DNA of 64,000 bases, from assembly GCA_019054805.1 (NCBI GenBank), contig JAHQIY010000009.1, positions 1,240,001-1,304,000 of the forward strand, in the 5' to 3' direction. Both the position numbers and the translations under genes were made by a program. Below are positions 22,106-34,078 of the stretch, piece by piece (positions within the stretch are counted from its first letter, which is position 1; each line of letters begins with the position of its first letter). Below the pieces are notes generated by a model. That model was not told the origin of the DNA, did no database searches, and saw only the letters and a list, made by a program, of their open reading frames with translations. Origin of the DNA: Brachionus manjavacas (lineage: Eukaryota > Rotifera > Eurotatoria > Ploima > Brachionidae).

Positions 22106-25100
22106 TTATTTTAATTTTTTTCTATTTTTTATACATTTCCACATTTTTTCTTGAGATACTTTAACAGCATTTTTTGGGGTATTTTTTGGAAGCTCTTCAT
22201 CCAATTTATTCACAATCAAATGAGTTGCTTCATCTAGAAAATTTTCATCTAAAACTTTTCCATCGTAGCTAAACAAAAATTTAATTAGAGTTTTATTCAA
22301 AGTTTTTAGATTTATTATTTACGCTTTTATATATCTTTTTAAGTCAGTTGATTTATCAACTCCAGAGTTAATAAAAAAATTCTGGCCTTTAAACAAAGAT
22401 GGAATGCCCGAATCACTTTCACTCTCGCTTTCGCTTTCAATTTCCTTTTTTGGTTTTCTTTCTTTTTTAGCCTTTTTGCTTTTATTATCCTCTTCTTCAT
22501 CACTAACACATCTCTTGACTGAGCCTAAAGTCTCTTCAAGAGCCAAGTCAGATTTTTGTTTTGAGGTATCGAATAATTTCTTTAAAAAATGTTGTAAAAA
22601 ATTCATAGAAAAATTCCGAAACTCACTCTTAATCTTTGCAAGCTTGTCGCCTCTTTCCAACTTTTATCATCTCTAAACCGAGTTACCCTAGGAAATCTGA
22701 TCGATATTCCGTCAGCCGTGTGAACTTCTGATTTGGAAAATTCTGCCCCAGTGAGTTCCCAGATTGGAGATTTTTTCGGATCTGTGACATAAAAATCAGG
22801 TATGAGTGATTTGTTTACTACAATCCAATCAGGCGGTGAATCTTTTTTGTCCGCTTTGGTCATATGAATTGACTTTTGCAGTTTTTCCAGAGTTTTGTCA
22901 TCAAAACCATTGGCTACTTTGGTTACAGTGTGCCATTTATAGGTTTTTTCATTCAAGCAACCCATCAGAAATATACTCTTCATTCCTCCTTTACTACCTG
23001 TGCCATAGTAAGCACCTAGCACCACAAGATCAGCAGTATCTGCCATACTGCCCTCATCTAGATAATCTTTTTTAACCTTAAGCCAATGCCGCTTACCAGG
23101 CTCATAAATACTCTTAATTAATTATTAAAAATTTAATTTAAACTAGTCAAACAAATTACTTTTGAATCCTTCAAAACTAAACCTTCAAGACCCTCATTGA
23201 TTGTTCTCATTATTAGTTTTCTTAAACAATCTGGATTCTTTGAAGGAAAAAAAAAATAAATAAATAAAAAAAAAATTAAAAAAAAATTAAAAAAAAATTA
23301 AAAAAAAATTTAAAAAAAATTTAAAAAAAAATTTAAAAAAAAAATTTAAAAAAAAATTTAAAAAAAAAATTTAAAAAAAATTTAAAAAAACTTAAAATTG
23401 ATTTTTACCTTAATTAAAGTTTGCTCGGATAACATCACTCTTCCGGGTATCTCTTTAATATGTCCTTCTAAAATGTTTCTTCTATCTTTCATGGCCCTGT
23501 AAAATCAAAAAAAAATAAATCTAATTGTGATCAACTTTATTCAGGTGTTCTACTTGCTCATCAAGTCTTCGCCATTTAAATAGAAACAATCGAACACAAA
23601 ATAGCATACAGTTGCGTCTTTGAATTCATTTTTCTTAAGTTAAAAAAATTTTTGAACAGGAAATAAAAGGTATGAATTGCGTTACTTTATGGGCTCCTAG
23701 AGTTCCGAATGGGAGAGGTTTTTTATTTTTTGTGTCATAAAGCAGAACTTCTCCATCGAGAATTATCTTATCAGCATTAGGAAAAGCCTTGGGAATGTAT
23801 TCTTTCAAATAGGAGACTTTGTGCGGCTGAACAGACTTAAGATTTCGGCTAAAAAAATTAAATTTGGATCCATCTTTGTGAAGCTGTAGTCGTTCACCAT
23901 CATATTTTATTTCGGCCAAAATGCCATTTTTGCATTTGACAAAAGCCGACTCGACAGATTTGCACGCTTCAGCCAACATCGGCTTTACTGGCGTCATTAA
24001 ATTTATCCTAATACTGAGATCTTTTTTTAAACCTGGCTTTCCGTTCAGCACTAAATCACTGACTCTTTCGACTACATCTTTTAGGTCTCGACTTACTTGG
24101 AAGGCCGCATAGGCATTCGGCGAGACCGCATCCAAAATATTTTTGGATCCAGCATCTATTCGAAGATCTTTTTTTATCAATCTAATAAAAGTTTTCAAAT
24201 CATTTCTGGTACATTTTTTGGTTATTTTTTCCAAGAGATTCAACTGATCATTTTCTTTTGTTACTTTGGTCAGCTCATCAAGAGAAGTGTCGATTTGGTG
24301 AATGGTCAGTGTGCTTTTGTCTGCTGGCTTCACAGTGTCCGACTTGGAGAAAAAACTTCTGCAAGTCTCAGAAACATCGCCTTGGTTCAAGTGGGCGCTC
24401 ATTTCATCAAAATCACACTCAAAAATTTTGCTATATAATTTTACTAGTTGTTTGCTATTCAGATTAAAGACTCGGTTGGTGGCACTTGGTAATATTAGCT
24501 TCAGAAATGTGTACATATCTCCAGTGAAGCCATCTTTTTTTTTATTAAAATAGATTAAAAATATTCCAAACATTTTTTATTCACCGAACATTTCTTAAAT
24601 GATAACTGAATTATTTTTTAAAGCTTGTTTTTTTATTTCCTAGATTCATTTCAGTAATTAAAACTAAATGATTTTAAAATTTGAAATTTTTCTAAATCTT
24701 AAAAAGTTTTTAAAATCGGGAATAAAAAATTTTTTTTTAATTTTTTTTTTAAATTACCTTCATTGATACCATTCTTGAAAAACTCTCTGATCACACTACT
24801 TTTTTTTAGATGACTGCTATCTTTGGCCACTCTATTGCAAATTTTTTGAAATGTTTCAAATTTATTGTCATCGCTATTGATGTCAATTTTATTTTTTTTG
24901 GATTTCATATCCATTTTGTCATTCAACTTTCTTGTTTTGTCACTCTCAACATCACTTTCTTCCAGGTCTGTTTTAACTTCGTCGCCCGACTGCTTCAAAC
25001 TTGCTTTAGTCGAGGCTTTAATAGTGGCCGATTTTTTACCTTTTTCCATTGAATCTATCTTTTCAATTATAAAATCCTTATCTTTTTGATTAATTTTATC

Positions 25101-25334
25101 AAATCCCTGAATGTCATCTGCACTTTCGATTAGCTTGGTTGTAGCTCTTGCTCGTTTAAACGAATCGAATAGACAATCAATGTGATAGTATTGCTTCATT
25201 TCTGTGTCTGAGTCACCAAAGGCATTTGGCACCACTTTTCCAAGACGTACCGAGCCTTTTTCGATTTCTTTCTTGCATTTCTTGCATTTGCTCACTCGCT
25301 TGGAATAATCAACCAGAAAATTCAAATCGCTCAT
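22106..25334 (-). CDS. LIG3: DNA ligase III (nuclear form), eight exons, 858 aa
   Basis: ATP-dependent DNA ligase for base-excision and single-strand-break repair. Exons on the minus strand: 25334-24758, 24533-23686, 23633-23554, 23496-23409, 23237-23160, 23112-22627, 22579-22323, 22268-22106; the joined frame is open and gives 858 residues. Visible features in order: PARP-type zinc finger (C17, C20, H51, C54), a charged linker, the DNA-binding domain (VFNLNSKQLVKLYSKIF, MTPVKPMLAEACKSVE), the adenylation motif AEIKYDGERLQLHK with nucleophile near K402, the DGEVLLYDTKNKKPLPFG motif, EGLEGLVLKDSK, EPGKRHWLKVKKDYLDEG, the OB-fold end (TADGISIRFPRVTRFRDDK), an acidic/basic linker and a C-terminal BRCT domain (LKRYIKAYDGKVLDENF), the XRCC1-binding part in vertebrates. 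No in-frame mitochondrial leader precedes the ATG: the upstream frame has stops. Exon 2's acceptor (AAAAAAAAAG) is unusually purine-rich. Confidence 0.95.
23253..23393. repeat. Tandem A(6-9)T(2-3) repeat inside a LIG3 intron
   Basis: Around thirteen units of poly-A (six to nine) followed by two or three T, a period of about 10-11 bases, fill most of LIG3 intron 4 (23238-23408). On the transcribed strand this reads as T-rich tracts with periodic AA or AAA, next to the exon 5 acceptor. No unit is conserved enough to be anything but a simple-sequence expansion. Confidence 0.85.
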
Positions 25335-27226
25335 TCTTTTTTCATCCGACTCCAACAATTCTCTTCTATATATAGTTGAATTTTTGAGCTCAAAGTAGAG
25401 TTTATTTATGAATTTTTTTGTTCGTATTTATGAGATGCATGTTTAAGCATGTTTTTATTTTCGAGCAAAAATTAAAATTTTTCGATCAATTATTGTGGAT
25501 GAACGCTATAAAACTATAAATTTAATCTATCTGTTTTTATAAAAAATTAAACATGCCCAAATTTAATTTTAAATTAAATTTTTCTTTTTTCGCTTGACCA
25601 TAAAAAATTTTATTAATTTTTAATTTTAATTTTTTGTGGTATTTTTTTTGATTAACAAAAAAAAATTCTGATTTAATAAAGAATATTTTTTGGGATTTTT
25701 TTAAAATAAACACCGAAAACTTCAAGTTCTTTTCCTTTAGAGTTTTACCATCCAAACTAATTCAAGTATTTTTTAATTCTATTTTAGAAAGGAAAGTTTG
25801 CATCACTTTTGATGTCTTATGACCCCAGTATGTTTATACACCAAATTAGGCATTGTGAATTTTCGTACAACCCTTTCAAAAATTACAAAAATAAAGTTAT
25901 TTTTTATTAATTTAAATTGACAAAATTAGGCTTTTTTAACTTTAATGATGAAACAAAATATGTTTCACTAAATTAAACAAGAAAAGTTAATTTTCATTAA
26001 CAGGGAAATATTTATGATCAAAAAATATCAATATTTTGAAATTTATTTTTTTTTTCGCAATTTGTAAATTTATTTTATTTAAATATTAAAATCCCGTCAT
26101 CGCTCCTTAAATAATTTTGAATTAGGTGGTTATAATTGTAAAAGATTTATTTTTCAATCCTAAATTAACATTCAATTTGATTTAAAATAATCAATTTATA
26201 AGCAAATATTTCTTTTAAATTTTTCTATATTTCGCTTTTGAATCGAAATATAGAAATGTTTTTAAAAAAATCTATCTGTTTCGATGAAACAGATAAAAGA
26301 TGCAGCATAAAAGAAGGCTCTTTCATATTTTTTTTATGTTCCTGGTTAAAAAATGTGCAAATTTTCAGTCGTGTTTAAGCACTATATATGATTAAATTTT
26401 TGATATAAAGTTAAAAAAAAATAAAGATTTTTAAAATAAAACCATGATTTTATTAAACCTAGAACTTAGGATTTTTTTGTGATTAATGGAAGATAAGGCA
26501 AATATTGAATTTAAAACTTGTAAGGATGGCAATAATCTTAAGAGAAAAATAATCAATATTCTGATCAAAAGAAATTCTTTTTTAATTTATCATCTTTATT
26601 AATTTAAACTTTAATTTAATTTGTCTCATGAGATATGTTTTAATTAAGCACTTGATTTTCTTATCTGTATTCATTGAAAATTTCCAACTGATAAAATTTA
26701 TAATATTAAAATTATATATTTTTTATTTGTTTTTAGATAAAAAGCATCACTTAATTATTTTTTATAAAAAATAAACTAATTTTTATCATATTTGTTTTTA
26801 AATTTTCATTTCATCAACCAAATGAGACATGCTTTAATTTATAAGACTAAATTTAATATCGCTTAAATGAATAGATTAAAAAAATATTAAAAGAATTTAT
26901 TATCATTAAATAATTTTATGTTTTTGAACTTTAAAGATAAAAATCATTCATAAATAGATTTAATCATTTTTTAAAATCAAATAAACCACTTAGAAAAATT
27001 TAAATTTATTTAAATCAGTTGTCATAGCAACCTCTAAAGACTTGAAAATATTTCCATCAGTTCATATTTTGATGTTAATTTTAAAAAATTCTAATTCTTT
27101 ACTCCAAATAAGTGTGCCAAGGTGTGCAAACTTGATCATGATAATATTCAGCAGTCTTCATTAAAAAATTAATTTCGCAAAGCATAACAATACCAAAATC
27201 ACTTAATGCTGATCAATTTTTAAAAA
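25335..27226. other. Intergenic region between divergent LIG3 and RAB28
   Basis: About 1.9 kb separates two start codons pointing away from each other, so promoters of both should lie here. The sequence is AT-rich. TATATATAG at 25368-25376 could act as a TATA-like element for LIG3 on the minus strand, but this is weak. No coding potential seen. Confidence 0.4.
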
Positions 27227-27942
27227 ATGTCAGATTCAGAAGATGAAGTAAAAACCAAAAACTTGAAATTGGTATTGATTGGTGACGGAAGTTCTGGCAA
27301 GACTTCAATATCAACGCGCTATTCTCAAGACCAATTCGAACGTCAATACAACCAGACACTCGGCATAGACTTTTTTATGAAGCGCATAAATCTTCCCAAT
27401 CACACACAAGCCACTCTTTCTGTCCACGACATCGGCGGTCAGACCCTGGGCGGCCCAATGCTTGACAAGTATCTGTACGGAGCCGATGCAGTCCTGCTTG
27501 TCTATGACATAACCAATTACAGCAGTTTTGAAAATTTGGATGACTGGTACCAAACTGCTCTTAAATTTTGTAATAATCCAAGCAAAAATGTATTTTATGC
27601 TCTAGTTGCTAATAAATGTAAAAATTTTGGGATTTTAGGATTTTTTTTTTTTTAATTTTAATAATTTCAGGTGATTTGGAACATTTGAGAGCTGTCAAAC
27701 ATGAAAAACATGTCAGGTATGCAAAAGAAAAGTCAATGCAAAGTTTTTTAGTCTCGGCAAAATCGGGCGAGTCCGTGAACACAATGTTTCTTCAGATAGC
27801 AGCTCAAATTTTGAATATTCCGCTGTCGCGCATACAGGTTGAAGACGAGCACAGGGTCATTAAAGCCGAAATAGTCAAATTCAAAGAGGTAAAGCCGCCC
27901 AAACCTCCGTCAAAAAAGAGCAGTATTTGCTCAATTCAATAA
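27227..27942 (+). CDS. RAB28: RAB28 small GTPase, two exons, 220 aa
   Basis: Exons 27227-27617 and 27671-27942 flank a 53-base intron (GTAAAAAT...TTTCAG); the joined frame gives 220 residues, about the length of human RAB28. Motifs: P-loop GDGSSGKTS (19-27), switch I YNQTLGIDFF, the RAB28-specific switch II DIGGQTLGGPMLDKYLYGAD (instead of the DTAGQ of other Rabs), DITNYSSFENLDDWY, the base-binding NKCD (129-132) formed across the splice, and EXSAK-like VSAKSG. The C-terminus ends in CSIQ, a CAAX box rather than the usual double-Cys Rab tail; human RAB28 also ends in a farnesylated CAAX motif. In other animals RAB28 associates with the BBSome and intraflagellar transport in cilia. Identification is firm. 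Confidence 0.95.
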
Positions 27943-30145
27943 GTTGTCAAAAAATTCCTAGTTAAATTAATGATGAGTCTTTGTAAAATGACTTGTGAAA
28001 TTCAATCGATTAAAATCGATCTGTTAATTTTGAAATTTTGAAATAAATTTTTTTTCAATTTTTTAAAATCAAATTTTAAAATTAAATTTTATCAAAAATA
28101 CTACCTGATATTTTTATTAATATTTTTTATTTCTTTTGAACGAAAAATAAATTTTACAAGTATTTTTAAGATTTTATTAATAATTATTGGAAAAATTTAT
28201 TATTTAAAGCATTTATTTTCCACAAGGATTTTTAGTAACAATGGTAACAATCAATACTGCATAAAATACGTGATTAGTACTAGCTGATGAACTTAAATTG
28301 GTCGATCTGATTTATGTGCTGGTCTCATTTTTAATTGAAGTTGTTAAAAAAAAAAAATAACAGGAAAAATTGATCAAAAATTGAAGCCAATTTATTTTAT
28401 AAAGGATTTTCTGTTTTGAAACTTATATATTTAATATGGAGTAGGATATTTTATATGAAGTTTGTAAAAAAAGAAAATTTAAGATTGAATTTAAGAAGAA
28501 TTAAAATTGAAATATTTTAAAAAATTAAAAACCTGCTTTAAAAAAATTAAATGAATAAAAAAAACAAACAAAAAAATTTTCACCACAAACCAAAACATTC
28601 ATAACATAAATCATTGCAAAACACAGGTATTTTGTGCCGAATTCAAAATAATATATTTTCATACAGAATAACACAGTTTTTGTTAAAAAAATTTAATTAA
28701 GTTTAGAGACCAGTGTTGATGATGTTGTTATAAATTTTGGAAAAATAAATCATGAACAAGCAGCGATCCCAATTCAATCCGATGAACCGATGATAGCTCA
28801 AGAGGCGCCGAAAAAAAATCTGGTAAACCATGAAAAAGTTGTTTAATTTTTTAATTTTTACCAAATTTTCTTTTTGTAATTAAAAATTATATTTTAATAT
28901 TATTTTTTGAATTTAATGAAATATATTTGGTCGTTCAAAAATTTTTTTTTGTCATTGAAAAATAATTTTTTTGTCTAAATTTAATAAAATTAGTCACTTT
29001 TTTATTAAAAAATTTGTCAGTAAAAAAAATTTATTTTGTCAGTCGAAAAATATTTGTTTTGTCAGTAAGAAAAAATAAAAGCCTTTAATTTTTTATTAAA
29101 AGAATGATTATAAAGTTTGAACAAGTAAAGTTTCTGAATAATTTAAAGCTATTTTAAAACCAATTTCCAGCTAATTTTGGACGACCTTTTTTAGGATTAT
29201 TAAGAAACTCGCCATTTTCTAATAGATTTATAAAGACTAAGTGATTAAATTTGCATGTCCATGTCCCCATCTGTACATCAAATTTGTAAAAGTCAAAAAT
29301 GTATTTTGCTAGTTTGCTGAAATTGGTCCAAGAAGTCAATGATTTGGCAGCATTTTGGGCTCTTGTAAGGGGACATGGCTCGTTTGCAAATTGTAAAGAA
29401 GTATTAGATAAATGATAAACAAAATCAAAATTTTCAAATTAAAATTTTTGTTTAATTTTCAATATTGTATACAACTGTATACTGTTTGTTTTCTTTTTTA
29501 TTAAATAAATTTAAATTTTATTTTTCTTAAATTCTAAAACACGACCAAGTTTTTTAAAAAAATACTTAGATTAGTGTTTTTATAGTTTGCTCTATTTCCA
29601 AAAATGTTCGTAAATTCAGAAATTTGCAAGAAAAATTAATTGAATTTTTTTCATAATTTCAAAATAGCATTTTTGATTTTCAAGTTTTCTCGACTAAAAA
29701 ATATTATGCCTTTATATTAGGAACATTAATTTTTTTAAAATTAAAAATTATTATTTAAAATTTTCAAAAAAATAAAAATTTTAGAATAGTACCAATTAAT
29801 CAAAGATTAAAATTTGTAATTTATTTTTATTTAGAAAGCTAATTATTAACTTTTAATTTTAGAAATTCTAAAATTTAGCAAAGAACTTGGTTCTTTTTAG
29901 ACTTATTCATTTTTTATTTAAGAAAAAAAAATTGAATAAAACAATTCTCATAATTTAGACACATTTTTACAAAATGATCATCGTCAACCATGTAGCTTAG
30001 CCGCGTTTAGAATTTCATAAAGACCTAGACAAACACTTATCTATAGAGTCACACCGAGACATAAAACAGTCAAAAAAAGTTACACTAATTTAACAATTGC
30101 TGTTTTTCACCCAGAAAAGAAAGCAATTTGGGCACTGGGTTCACT
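27943..30145. other. Intergenic, with decayed coding fragments
   Basis: The first 100 bases include the RAB28 3' end (AATAAA at about 28042). A short open stretch on the plus strand at about 28705-28822 (SLETSVDDVVINFGKINHEQ, then AAIPIQSDEPMIAQEAPKK) looks protein-like, but no family is recognised. A minus-strand fragment at 29154-29420 is listed separately. Otherwise simple AT-rich DNA. Confidence 0.4.
29154..29410 (-). pseudogene. Unidentified ORF fragment, possibly transposase C-terminus
   Basis: The minus strand stays open for about 85 codons upstream and through the ORF, with protein-like composition: FANEPCPLTRAQNAAKSLTS, YIFDFYKFDVQMGTWTCKFN and a C-terminus NNPKKGRPKLAGNWF. A Lys-Lys-Gly-Arg-Pro-Lys AT-hook-like end and a W.C segment recall the SWIM-type zinc finger plus RGRPKK tail of MULE transposases, but the Cys/His spacing is not intact, so this is a guess. 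It may also be a decayed host gene. Confidence 0.3.
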
Positions 30146-30784
30146 TTAGGAAGATACATTTGAATAATCATGTTCGAGTATCACTGATTTTCTCAAATCT
30201 GATCCGGACTGAATCGAACTTTTTGAATTTAAACCAAGTACACTGCTAAGTGAATTCTTAATTTGAGTTATATAAAAATTATCTGAATTAGTGAACAATT
30301 CCAGTTCGGGCCTTGGCGAAGAACTGTTTAAGCTCGACAGGGGACTCATTGCCGGACTAGAGTATCCAGAGCTGTTTTGAATTTCTGGCGCACTAGATCC
30401 TTGATTCATTATTAGCTTGTACAAAGTGGAAGTTGGTACATCACTTGGTTTAAATGACAAATGGTCGTAGTTAAAAGAAATGCGGAACAGAGACTTCAAG
30501 GTGGACAATTCAGACTGAAGTGATTCGAGTTGATTAGTCAATTGAATTTGTTCTAGCTTCAGTTCCTTGACCACTGTTGCACATTCTTGGGTGATTGCTC
30601 GGCTTTTGGCACGGCTTCGACGCACTGAGTCATTATTTCGCTTTCTCCTATCCATATATTCCTCTCGCTCGTCAGAGCTAGAGCCTCGGGTCGATGCGTC
30701 TGCATGACGCATCGATTTTTGAATCAAATAAGAGTTATTTGGCTGGAAGAAGGAATATAATAGTGACTTCAGTTTCATGTTCAT
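30146..30784 (-). CDS. C/EBP-type bZIP transcription factor (212 aa)
   Basis: A single coding exon of 212 codons. Residues 45-63 form the basic region (DRRKRNNDSVRRSRAKSRA), with the RxxRNNxxVRxSRxKxR signature of C/EBP proteins, and residues 66-100 form the leucine zipper ending LSTLKSLF, as in C/EBP family members. The spacing and EYMDRRKRNN lead resemble C/EBP-gamma or insect Slbo-like factors. Unlike vertebrate C/EBPs the bZIP is near the N-terminus and is followed by about 110 residues of Ser/Pro-rich sequence (NSSGYSSPAMSPLSSLNSSS), a likely activation or regulatory region. The start lies just after CATTAACAG/ACA, a plausible splice or trans-splice acceptor, so a 5' non-coding exon is likely. 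It should bind C/EBP-like DNA sites as a dimer in the nucleus. Exact paralogue assignment is uncertain. Confidence 0.85.
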   Translation of the reverse strand: MNMKLKSLLYSFFQPNNSYLIQKSMRHADASTRGSSSDEREEYMDRRKRNNDSVRRSRAKSRAITQECATVVKELKLEQIQLTNQLESLQSELSTLKSLFRISFNYDHLSFKPSDVPTSTLYKLIMNQGSSAPEIQNSSGYSSPAMSPLSSLNSSSPRPELELFTNSDNFYITQIKNSLSSVLGLNSKSSIQSGSDLRKSVILEHDYSNVSS

Positions 30785-32560
30785 TGTCTGTTAATGAAAA
30801 AAGAATTAGAAATTTTTCATTTTTTTAATAAGATGATTTTAGCCCTACCATTTTTCCGGGTCAAAATTTTTCTATCTTTTGATCTGGTTGAAAATTTCTA
30901 AATTAAATCTAGCTTTAAATAGAGTGATGGTGTGGCAAGAAGCGTACAGTGTTATGGCAAAAGTTGTGTAATATTCTGTAGAATTTGCTAGAATATTACG
31001 AAATGAATAGCTTTTTCTTTTAGATAAAAGCTTTATATAACAAAAATCAAGTTATGTAGATTGGAAAAAGCATTTTAACAAAAATGCTTGATTATGATGT
31101 GACTCTTAACGTGATTTAAGTAATCATTGAATTTTTTAGTTTTGTTCAAAACTAAAATTGATATTATTTAAGTATTTAAATATGAAAATGCTGAAACTTT
31201 TCATCATTACCTAAGCAAATTTTGAACTGAATAGCATTATGATAAATTTTAACTACTAGAATTTTTTGAATTTCGTAATTAAATTCAAATTAGAAGCCAT
31301 TCAATGTAGAAATGAAAAAAAAATGAAACTTCAATTTTTTAAAAAAAATTTAAATGCATTACAAAAAGATGATAACTATTAAAACTAAAAATTAAGACTC
31401 AAAATTCCTTCATTGTTTTGATCAAGTTTAAATAATTTATAATAAATTATTTTTAAATTATAAAACAAAACATGGGTCTTGTCAAGACTACGGCAGGGTA
31501 TCAATACGATTTTTTCGATCTCAAAAGCTTAAAATGCATAAATACTCGAATTTTTTCCAGAAAAGCTTTTTTTTTTATTTTTCAAATATAATCTTGCTTT
31601 TTCTCAGAAATTCTTTTAATGCTAAATCATCTTTTGTCTACATCTTGTGTCTATATATCACTTAATATTAAATGAAATAAAGCTAATGAAATTTAAACAT
31701 TTGAAATTTTATTTGGTCATTATTCAATCTAACAACTGCGTCATTTCTATATGACTATAAATCGTGAGAATGACATAATACCAAATAAAATTTTATTTGC
31801 TTGGATTCACTTAGTGTCAAATCGAATCTAATTATTAGTTAAAGAAGATCTATTTATAAAATAATTATTTCAAGTTAAAAATAAAATTTATTTATTAATT
31901 TGTTAAAAAAAAAAAAACTATTTAATAAAGTAAAATATTTTTAATTTATAAATTTATTGATAATTAGTTTAATTAATTAATAAAATTTGATCCATTTTAA
32001 GGAAACTTTAATACTAAGATTTTTTTAAATAAATCTCTTAATATTTAAACATCAAATTTATTTAATTTGAATGCTAATACTTATACAGACGAGACTTTTG
32101 AGAAAATTAAAATACAAAAGCTTGTGAAAATTTAATATTCCTTTTTTACAAAAAAATTTAAAATATCAAAATCAGCGTCTTCTCAAATTTTGTTAAGTTT
32201 AGTCAAAAAACTCGGTGTTTTTTTTTAAAGTAAGCTATTTTAATTAGAGGTTTTATTCAATCTGTGGTGATGATGTGCATACAAATTTAAATAAAAAATA
32301 TTAGTTCATATTTTAAATAATTTAATATTTTATTTCAAAGTTATCTTTTAAAAGCTGATTAAAACAACTTTGCATGATTCTAAGTATTTCAAATTTAAAA
32401 TAAACTTTCTTTATTAAGGATGAAGAGTTTTTCTTCCTCTACGAAATGCTGTAGTGAGCATTATATTTTATGCAAAATGTGAGAAAATAATTGAAATTAA
32501 AAACTACGATATCATAATTGATCGGTATTACCATTTTTTGCTAAATGTAAAATTTTATTC
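30785..32560. other. Intergenic, AT-rich, with one small inverted repeat
   Basis: No gene seen. At 31704-31800 the arms GAAATTTTATTTGGTCATTATTC and (inverted) GACATAATACCAAATAAAATTTT flank about 55 bases containing GTCATTTCT and GAATGAC, a roughly 100-base hairpin that could be a MITE. Confidence 0.5.
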
Positions 32561-32577
32561 TTTTTTGCTAAATTATA

Positions 32578-33000
32578 ATGGTAAGAAAGTCCCCAGAATG
32601 TGAGTCAGAAGATAATTTAACAGAAGCTCATCAAATACAAGAGGAGGTTGTTAAAGTTGGATCTAAAGAGGCTTTTGAAGGCTTTAAAAATGTTTGTTTG
32701 TTTATGGAACAATCATCTTTGATGAATGACAACGATGCTGATTGTTTATCTTATTTTAAGTCAAGATGCATTGACGTAAAGGCATCAAGCCTAACACAAC
32801 CAAGCTTGGTTAATTTCTTGTCACAAAACTAAATTATTTTTTTGTCAATTTTATTCCGATAGTTAATTTGTAATTTGTTAAATAAATGTGTTATTGTTTA
32901 AAAAAATTTTTAATATTGGTAATATTGATTATCCGAATATTTAAATCCGAACAATGATTTCTTAAGGCGATTTCTATTCGGATTAACGAAAGTTGACTGT
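32578..33000 (+). mobile_element. pogo/Tigger-like DNA transposon, 3' remnant with terminal repeat
   Basis: An ORF of 84 codons (32578-32832) with the composition of a Tigger transposase C-terminus (AFEGFKNVCLFMEQSSLMND, ending SLVNFLSQN) is followed by an end reading, on the minus strand, CAGTCAACTTTCGTTAATCC (32981-33000), which resembles pogo/Tigger terminal inverted repeats, flanked by TA. A subterminal inverted copy TTATCCGAATATTTAAATCC lies at about 32929-32948. The catalytic core and left end are absent. Confidence 0.6.
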
Positions 33001-33713
33001 AGTTGTTTTTTTTTTTGGGAAATAGCGTCAACGAACTAAAAGCTCCTTTAGATTGAAATTTTATTAAGAGATGAAAAAAAAATTATTTATTTTATTTGCC
33101 TGATGCGAGTAAAATTTAAAGAATAATTTTTCTTGCATCTGTAAAAAGGTTATTTAAAAATATGTAAAAGTAAGTTATTATTATTAGTATTTATTATTTT
33201 AAAGCCCCATAGGCAAAATTACAAAAAATTACATTAAATACGATTTAAATTTAAAAAAGAAAGAAAATTGCACTTGTGTTCCTAAGTAAAAAAGTTTACT
33301 CTCAAAAGATCATTTAAAATTTTATAAAAATAAAAGTAATCCAATTTTAGTTTCATATTGATTTTTATTTGCGAGTTTAAGTTATCTAAATCATCATGAA
33401 AATGACAAATATAGCTTAATTAGAATAAATTGTACAAAATATCAATAATATAATAATAATATCATTACTCAATTATTTAATCACTTTATTATCTAATTAA
33501 TTAATTCACAAATCACAATAAAACTAATTTATTCAAAGTTTCTAATTTTTTATTTGGATCATGTTTTTTCATTAAATTGGCTGTAGAATCGTTAACAGTC
33601 GATGATGTTATAACTAATTTACCGATAATTTTACTCGAGTTTTACCCCAAGCATCACGTTACATCTCGCCCATGTTAAACTTTACCCCCTTTTGATGCGT
33701 GCATTAAAATGCA

Positions 33714-33752
33714 GATTTTCGGTGTTTAACGCCGCGTTAATTCCTGAAAATC
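33714..33752. repeat. GC-rich interrupted palindrome
   Basis: GATTTTC (33714-33720) pairs with GAAAATC (33746-33752), and inside it TTAACGC (33726-33732) pairs with GCGTTAA (33734-33740) around a single C. The surrounding 33640-33780 is less AT-rich than its flanks and contains GATGCGGCATC. Possibly the end or centre of a small transposon. Confidence 0.5.
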
Positions 33753-34078
33753 GAATTTAGATGCGGCATCAATAATACATGTTAGTAATTAACTTATTTT
33801 TGAAATTCAAATTTAGATGTCGGGTTAAAAATTGAAAAAAAAATTAATTCATAAATGATTAAAAATTATTTTTTTTATTAAAAATACATTTTCTAGTTTT
33901 AAGTGCGGGACTAATATTTAGATTGTAAAGTAAAAATTTGAGGAAAAAGTAGGAAAGTATATGTTGTTATTTGATTTTTCAAACTAAAATGCTTTTAAAA
34001 TAAAATACAGTTGTAATAAAGCTAAAACTCAGAAGAAATATACACGCTTTCTCTTTTTCTTAAGCATTTTTCTTTATC

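Noticed and set aside
22404..22676. Plus-strand ORF with a Ser/Leu-rich hydrophobic start over LIG3
   Set aside because: It is the antisense of the charged linker in LIG3 exon 7, which has strong homology; the hydrophobic look comes from complementing Glu/Lys codons.
23253..23393. Regular repeat considered as a CRISPR-like array
   Set aside because: Units are only 8-12 bases of A and T with no unique spacers, in an intron of a eukaryotic gene.
25335..25460. Mitochondrial targeting leader for LIG3 upstream of its ATG
   Set aside because: The in-frame upstream sequence reaches a stop and the upstream ATG frame (MLKHASHKYEQ) ends at TAA before joining; no leader without splicing.
27105..27140. 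GTGTGCCAAGGTGTGC tandem as a regulatory site before RAB28
   Set aside because: A single short direct repeat in AT-rich DNA; nothing links it to a known factor.
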